DNA from: Xiphophorus maculatus
Lineage: Eukaryota > Chordata > Actinopteri > Cyprinodontiformes > Poeciliidae
Direction: 5' to 3'
DNA length: 64,000 nucleotides
Assembly: GCF_002775205.1 (NCBI RefSeq)
Contig: NC_036446.1
Location: 12,524,565-12,588,564 of the forward strand
Shown: one piece after another, positions 57,941 to 64,000 of the stretch
Layout of the letters: each line of letters starts with the position of its first letter
Position numbering within the stretch: position 1 is the stretch's first letter
Notes under the pieces: generated by a model
What the model was told of the DNA's origin: nothing
Seen by the model: the letters and a program-made list of their open reading frames with translations, nothing else
The model's database searches: none
Position numbers and translations under genes: made by a program

Positions 57941-60900
57941 ATTGTTGGTCATTTAGTCTTGCAGAAGAGGAAATCTTATGTCCAGTGAAACCAGTTTCCT
58001 GCACTTTGCTGCAGTTAGAGAGTAAAACAGAGGTGTGAGCCAAGAGCCATTTCAAGACATTTGTGAGCTTTAAGCACAAATACTCTGTTTGATCCACAAA
58101 ATAACAAAAAGATCTGACTTTACAGGAAAAATAAATATAGTTTTGAGAATTTATTAGCACAGTTCCGTGATTACATCTTGCCATATAGTCTGGCTGTTTA
58201 CCTTTGCAGATTTAGTTTGAACCTTGAATTATCCCAAATGTATAGAAACAGCAAGTTATTCATAAAATAATATTATTTTATTTTGCTTAATTAAAGAGAT
58301 CAAGAAGAAAATCATAACAGTTTTTAAATATTTCAACATCAATTTACAAGAAGTAAATGGCATTTATTATTTAAAAATCAAATCAGAAGAACATTCAAAA
58401 TCTACCTGTTTCCACATGTTTTTTCTAATAGTATTTTGTTTTTGGGACTAAAAGGAAGTGAATAGTTGCAATAAGAATAATTTTTACATTTTGATCCAGC
58501 ACATTAAAAATACTCATTTCAACAGGGTTTTTTTTTGCTTGTTAATTTTGCATAAAAAACTCATAAAATAGTAAACAAGAGCTTATTTGTTTACTATAAC
58601 AAATTTGCGTGTGACAAACTAAACTGAGGTTTCCTGGTAAATATTAGGCACAGAGATTTTTGTACAAATGTGGTTTTAACCTTATTTCCTCCATGTGGAA
58701 AACTATTTCCATATAGAGGAAAATATGTTCCACATCAAGGAAATGGTTTTAAATTTTGAATAACATAATACATAAAGTTACAACCGGATATTTACATACA
58801 ACAACAACAAAAAAATTTTTTATCACATCTGAAGTTAAATCAGACAAAAACTTTTGTTTTATGTCAGAATTACTGAAGTTATTTCTATTTGCAAAATGCC
58901 AGTGAATTTGGCAAAAATATTGTTTAGAAATTGTTTTGTAACTTTCCTTATATTGAAAAATGTACATACATTTAGTCAGTATCACAGATAACTGTCTTTT
59001 ACTTGGGTAAAAACGTTTTGGGTTTCCTTCCACAAACCTCAGATTGATCGACTGACACATTTCAGTTAATTGGAGTCACACCTGTGAATTTAAGGCTACA
59101 TCTAAAACACACTGATTTCTAGTTTGACACGATGAGAAGCTCAGAAGAAATCAGTCAAAGTATCAGGAAGAGAAATGTGCAGCTGCATAAGTCTGGTTCA
59201 TCCATGGGAACAATTAACTGGTACTTGAAAGAGCCAAGTTCATCATTATGCAGGTATATTTATTATGGGAACGTTGAACCATCATAACGTTGAAGACGAC
59301 TGAAGACTCATTCAAATCCTGGCAGTCTTTGGAAAGCTGTAAAGGTCATTAAAAAGTTAATGTCACCTGTGGACAAATGTCTCAGTGTGTCATGAGCTGC
59401 AGTAGGTGGTGAGGTAAATGCAGTAGACCCAGGTTGAAGAGAGAGAATGATGATGTTTTCATGAAGAATCACACAATATACAATCCAGGCAGCACAGACG
59501 AGCAGTAGCAAAGATTCTCACACTGGTAGCAACTGGACAAAGACATAAGACACGACAAACGAGAGCTGAGACAAGGACCCAGCAAGGAACAAGGAACACA
59601 GGTGGGATTAAACACATAACTAGGCTGATCAGAAAGACAACTGGGAACAATCAAGGGGTAGACAGGACAACATGGAGACAAAACCTCACACAGAAACCTA
59701 AATAAACACAGAAAAAAACAAAACCTCACTCAGTGCCTAATATCTGACAAGACAAGTCAGTTTAATTTGTAACAAATGGGACCCTTGCTGGTCTAAGCCT
59801 AAATTAATTTAAAATCCCGAAAGAGGTTCATGTTGTTTCCCAAGAGCATACAGGATTTATTACAATGTTCTGTACCTTCATCATCCTCGCCATGTTGTCT
59901 GGTTGTTTGTCTTTGCAATAGTTTGAAACTTGAATTATCCAAAAGTTATAGAAACAGCAAGTTATTCATAAAGAAAAATCTTATTTCATGTTGAACAGCA
60001 TGAATATCTTGTTTTGTTTAATAGACGAGATCAAATAACAACAGTTTTTAGATATTTCAACATAAAATGCTTCACAAATCAAACAAATGTTTTGCACCAT
60101 CAGAAACTCCTCTGATTCTGTGTATCAGTGTAACGATGTATCCTGGCTGCTTCGCCTCATCAACGTTTATTAAAATTGTAATTTCCTTGTCTACAATATT
60201 CACAAGCAACATGATGGGTAAAAATCCTCAACACAGTCTTGAAAATATGCTGATAAATGTTGATACATTTGTCTCAATGTTCAAGAGACCAAAGAGACGT
60301 TTAGGGAGGACGCGGCCTCTAGAGCCTGAGTCCATTAGAAAACTTGTTATAATGGTGAATTTCAAGGTGTGAGATTTGTTTCAGTATATTTCTGGAATAT
60401 ATTAGCCATCTTTATCAATTTACAACAAAATGAATGGCATGTATTATTTAAAAATCAAATCAGAAGAACATTAAAAATCCACCTGTTTCCACATGTTTTT
60501 TCTAATAGTATTTTGTTTTTGGGACTAAAAGGAAGTGAATAGTTGCAATAAGAATGATTTTGCATTTTGATCCAGCACATACAAATACTCATTTCAAGTT
60601 TGTTTTTTTTGCTTCTTAAATTTGCATAAAAAACTCATAAAATAAACAAGAGCTTATTTGTTTACTGTAACAAATTTGCGTGTGACAAACTAAACTGAGG
60701 TTTCCTGGTAGATATTAGGCACAGAGACATTTGTAGACATGTGGTTTTAACCTTATTTCCTCCATGTAGAAAACTATTTCCATATAGAGGAAATTATGTT
60801 CCACATGGAGGAAAAGGTTTTAAATTTTGAATAATTTAACACGTAAAGTTACAACCAGATATTTACATACACCAACATATATTTTTTATCACATCTGAAG

Positions 60901-61545
60901 TTAAATCAGACTAAAACTCTCTTGTTTTATGTCAGAATTACTGAAGTTATTTCTATTTGTAAAATGCCAGAAAACGTGGCGAAAACATTTTTTAGAAATT
61001 GTTTTGTAACTTTCCTCCTATTCAAAAGTTTACATACATTTAGTCAGTATCACAGATAACTGTCTCTGACTTGGGTAAAAACGTTGTGGGTTTCCTTCCA
61101 CAAACCTCAGATTGATTCACTGACACATTTCAGTTAATTGGAGTCGCACCTGTTAATTTAAGGCTACATCTAAAACACACTGATTTCTAGTTTGACACGA
61201 TGAGAAGCTCAGAAGAAATCAGTCAAAGTATCAGGAAGAGAAATGTGCAGCTGCATAAGTCTGGTTCATCCATGGGAACAATTAACTGATACTTGAAAGA
61301 GCCAAGTTCATCATTATGCAGGTATATTTATTATGGGAACGTTGAACCATCATAACGTTGAAGACGACTGAAGACTCATTCAAATCCTGGCAGTCTTTGG
61401 AAAGCTGTAAAGGTCATTAAAAAGTTAATGTCACCTGTGGACAAATGTCTCAGGGCCTGATATCTAACAAAAAAAGTCAGTTTAATTTGTAACAAATGGG
61501 ACCTTTGCTGGTCAAAGTCTAAATTACTTTCAAATTATGAAAGAG
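57941..61545. repeat. Duplicated non-coding units, copy 5 and partial copy
   Basis: Two linked partial units. Palindromic modules lie at 58685-58743 and 60756-60814, and the recurring short ORF at 60067-60372 (here open for 101 codons). Two longer Tc1-like remnants lie at 58940-59390 and 61020-61445, whose transposase starts MRSSEEISQSIRKRNVQLHK then SGSSMGTINWYLKE. The first remnant is interrupted by an LTR-like insert at about 59392-59750. Confidence 0.65.
59392..59750. mobile_element. LTR-like insert, about 350 bp
   Basis: Begins TGTCATGAGCTGCAG and ends AACCTCA, flanked by CTCAGTG on both sides. The sister remnant at 61445 is uninterrupted. TG...CA ends and direct repeats suggest a short LTR or related element. 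No coding sequence. Confidence 0.5.
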
Positions 61546-63044
61546 GTAAGGTAAGGTAATTTTATTTATATGTAACATTTTCAGCAACAAGGCAATTCAA
61601 AGTCTTTTACATGAATTAAAAGAAAATGCAAACAAAATAACAAACCAAAGGAAAGAGAAAAAGAAGAAAAATAATTTAATAATGTTAAACCAAAGTATAC
61701 AAACTAGATACTCCAGTTCAGGCTAGATAAGTGTAAGTAAGTATTCTGTGGTCTAATTCTTTTCAGGTTCATGTTGTTTTTAAAAGCATACAGGATTTAT
61801 TACAATGTTCTGTACCTTCATCATCCTCGCCATGTTGTTTATCTTTGCAATAGTTTGAAACTTGAATTATCCAAAAGTTATAGAAACAGCAAGTTATTCA
61901 TAAAGAAATCTTATTTCATATTAAACAATATGAATATCCTGTTGCTGTTTTGCTTAATAAAAGACGTCAAACATAAAATGTATTTCTGACATGGATTGGA
62001 CCGTCACTGTGATGTGGGAACGCCAAGATGAAGTTTGTAAATTTGGTGAAAGACGAACCAAAAGGCATAAACAGACTGCAGCTTAATGTTAGCTCTAGTG
62101 ATGAGAAACATGTTGGTGACGGTGAAAGAAGACACAATAAAACGTTAAAGCTTGTTTTATTCTTAACCAAATCTCATTATTTCTGAAGGTAATGACACTG
62201 AGAGGTTTTGGTCGGGTCCTGGTGACCAGACCTGGGTGGTGCAAAGAAGGGAAAATGGGTGAACCAGGAGTCTCATTCTCTACATTTAAGAATTACATTG
62301 TTATCAGATGGACCAAAACATGAAGTTAAGTGGCCCAAGAACACAACAACAGCAGAAGAGGAGTGGGGTGAACTCCTGCCAGCGGCTTCGCCATCACCCC
62401 AATTAAATAACATGTTTATTAAGGAATATGAAATAATGAAAACTTTTTATTACAAAGATATTGCAAAAAAATGACTGACAGTCATTTTGAATGACGGCTG
62501 CTATCCATCGTCACCATATTTTATCTCGTTGAAAGTTACAATAAGGACAAGGACAAGAGCAAGTTTGGGTTTTCCCCCTTATCTATTTGTGCAGCCGACC
62601 ACACAGCATCCTATGACCATTTTCACTGAAAAATCAACTAAATAGAAGAGATATTATTGAATGTGCGGATTTTGACAGGCTTTACAGGAGCACGTTGGTT
62701 GTTTTAATGTCCATCATGGCGGGGCGAGTTTTAAAGAGTGACATCACGTGTTAAAATGCTCTTTTCGGGTTACCTGCACTAAGCTTTCTCGGATTTAGAA
62801 CCACTGTCCTATGATGAATTTAACTCCATATATAATAATGAAAGATTTTTGCTGATTGTTTTTTAGCTGTAGGGTTCTATTAATTTAGATAAATTTGGAA
62901 ATTTGAACCACAGGTAGTTTTATGCAATGTACATGCACTGTTTAATGTGTTCTGTCATGCCATTAAAATGCCAAAAATATGTTTTTTCTCCTGTCAGAAA
63001 GTGATTGAGGCCCATTTTCTGCCTAATGAAATGCAATTACTGCC
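61546..63044. other. Spacer with a LINE tail, no gene
   Basis: The 5-base repeats AGGTAAGGTAAT and then TTATTTATATGTAACATTTTC at 61550-61600 are a LINE/SINE 3' end read antisense, familiar in teleosts. The rest, to 63044, is AT-rich with short ORFs lacking any recognised homology. Confidence 0.5.
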
Positions 63045-64000
63045 TGAAATGAAACCTAGGCATAAATTCAACCTGGAAGACTCTGTTCATCTCACCTGCT
63101 CAGCCAAGAATGTCGTCATGCGCCTCGATTCCAACCTAGCGGTGATGGTCTCCTCCTCCAATCATCAGGCGTCGCTCCCTTGATAAGGTCCAGCTGTTCA
63201 TCGGCTTCTGCTCGTTGGCTGAGCTTCAACCTTCCTCCACCCCTCCTCCGCCTTCAGCTCATGGTTTCTTCAATGTCCATTCAGTCTTCAGCATCCTCTC
63301 CTCCACCAGTGTCAGGGCCCAAGGGAGGAAGACGTCTTTAATCTTCTTACAAAACGGCTCATTTTCTCTGACAGCGGTTACCAGCGCAATGTCTTTCTCC
63401 TGGGTCCGAGCGCCAAAGACTTTCACTTATCAATCAAACTTTCTAATACCTCTCTCTCTCTCTCTCTCTCATTCTCTCTCACTGTGTGTGTGTGTGTGTG
63501 TGTGTCCATGTTGAAATTACTGTTAAACCCAAAGGGACTAAATCATATAAAATTGATTGACAAATATGTAAAATCAGTAAATGTGGTTCAATTCCCTTTT
63601 TTATTTTCATTTATTTTATAGAAATTAGATACATAGGAATTTTCACAGCATTGTAGTGTCAGGTAAAGGTTGGTCTCTCTGGTTATGAACACCTAATTGT
63701 AGTTTGTAAGTGTTTGACAGATAGTTATTGTAGATTTCTTATAAACATTTCTTAAACTGTAAGAGATGCTGGATCTTGGTCTGTGGAACCAAACAGACAA
63801 ATTTAACATTTTATTTTACAATACGTAAATAAATACCGTAGTTTATTTTCATCACACTTATAAAAAAAATCTGAATAAACATGAAACAATTCATTTCTGA
63901 GAATCGTGTCATATAACAATTTCCTTAGATTAGAGTACTGTGATAACAGTAAGGCCTGTTTCTGATTGGCTAGTAGTGTGCTTCTTTTTACATACATTAT
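63045..64000 (+). promoter_or_regulatory. Upstream region of a predicted fourth LU gene
   Basis: Matches 39705-40750 and the regions before copies 1 and 2: interspersed-element end, (TC)n(TG)n tract, then the block with inverted and direct CCAAT boxes. The window stops at a position equivalent to 9420, about 140 bases before the start codon in copy 1. A fourth LU gene or pseudogene is therefore expected immediately to the right. Confidence 0.7.

Noticed and set aside
1-64000. CRISPR array, rRNA, bacterial operon or integrated virus
   Set aside because: Tandem repeats here are microsatellites, minisatellites or segmental duplicates. Genes have spliceosomal introns. The only LTRs seen are solo or LTR-like, with no viral coding sequence.

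Overview
The window is teleost nuclear DNA. It is AT-rich and intron-bearing, and it is packed with fish-type repeats: L2/CR1-, RTE- and I-type LINEs, tRNA-derived SINEs, Tc1-like, hAT-like and piggyBac-like elements, and an LTR. No bacterial or viral gene was recognised. The host genes belong to two small families that have been copied in tandem, so most of the window is a mosaic of recent segmental duplications.

Family 1 lies on the + strand. It encodes proteins with two LU (Ly6/uPAR, three-finger) domains. Copy 1 (9560-11182) is complete, with five phase-1 exons, two 10-cysteine LU domains, a Ser/Thr mucin-like stalk and a GPI-type tail. Copy 2 (19369-20631) has both LU domains but lost the stalk and tail, so it should be secreted. 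Copy 3 (40892-42116) lost exon 2 and is frameshifted. A fourth copy probably starts just past the right edge, because its promoter region ends the window. Copies 1 and 2 differ mainly by amino-acid-changing substitutions, while the intervening introns are nearly identical.

Family 2 lies on the - strand. It encodes trypsin-fold proteins with six exons. Copy A (24318-33950) and copy B (42548-44119) are open but carry Asp in place of the catalytic Ser195. Copy A also has Asn for Asp102. Copy C (47651-49264) has Thr at 195 and is broken by a small Tc1-type MITE in exon 5. The specificity-pocket Asp189 is kept. The two intact copies are therefore predicted non-catalytic serine protease homologues. 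Copy A is inflated by an L2 LINE in intron 1 (itself holding a solo LTR) and an I-type LINE in intron 3.

Layout: 1-8740, duplicated non-coding units with Tc1 remnants and a recurring short ORF; 8740-13013, LU copy 1 and a fragment of an immunity-related GTPase (IRG); 13014-18640, more duplicated units with an RTE LINE and a SINE; 18640-23646, LU copy 2, a longer IRG pseudogene and a partial gene of unknown family; 23830-38900, protease homologue A and flank; 40000-42050, LU pseudogene; 42053-50700, protease homologues B and C; 51100-55200, LINEs, a piggyBac-like element and a 390-bp TTC tract; 56228-63000, a second copy of the left-edge sequence and its units; 63045-64000, upstream region of a fourth LU gene.

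The most interesting candidate is the co-duplicated pairing of fast-evolving LU proteins with catalytically dead, pocket-retaining protease homologues. It resembles uPAR and its protease ligand in fold classes only. A functional link is inference.
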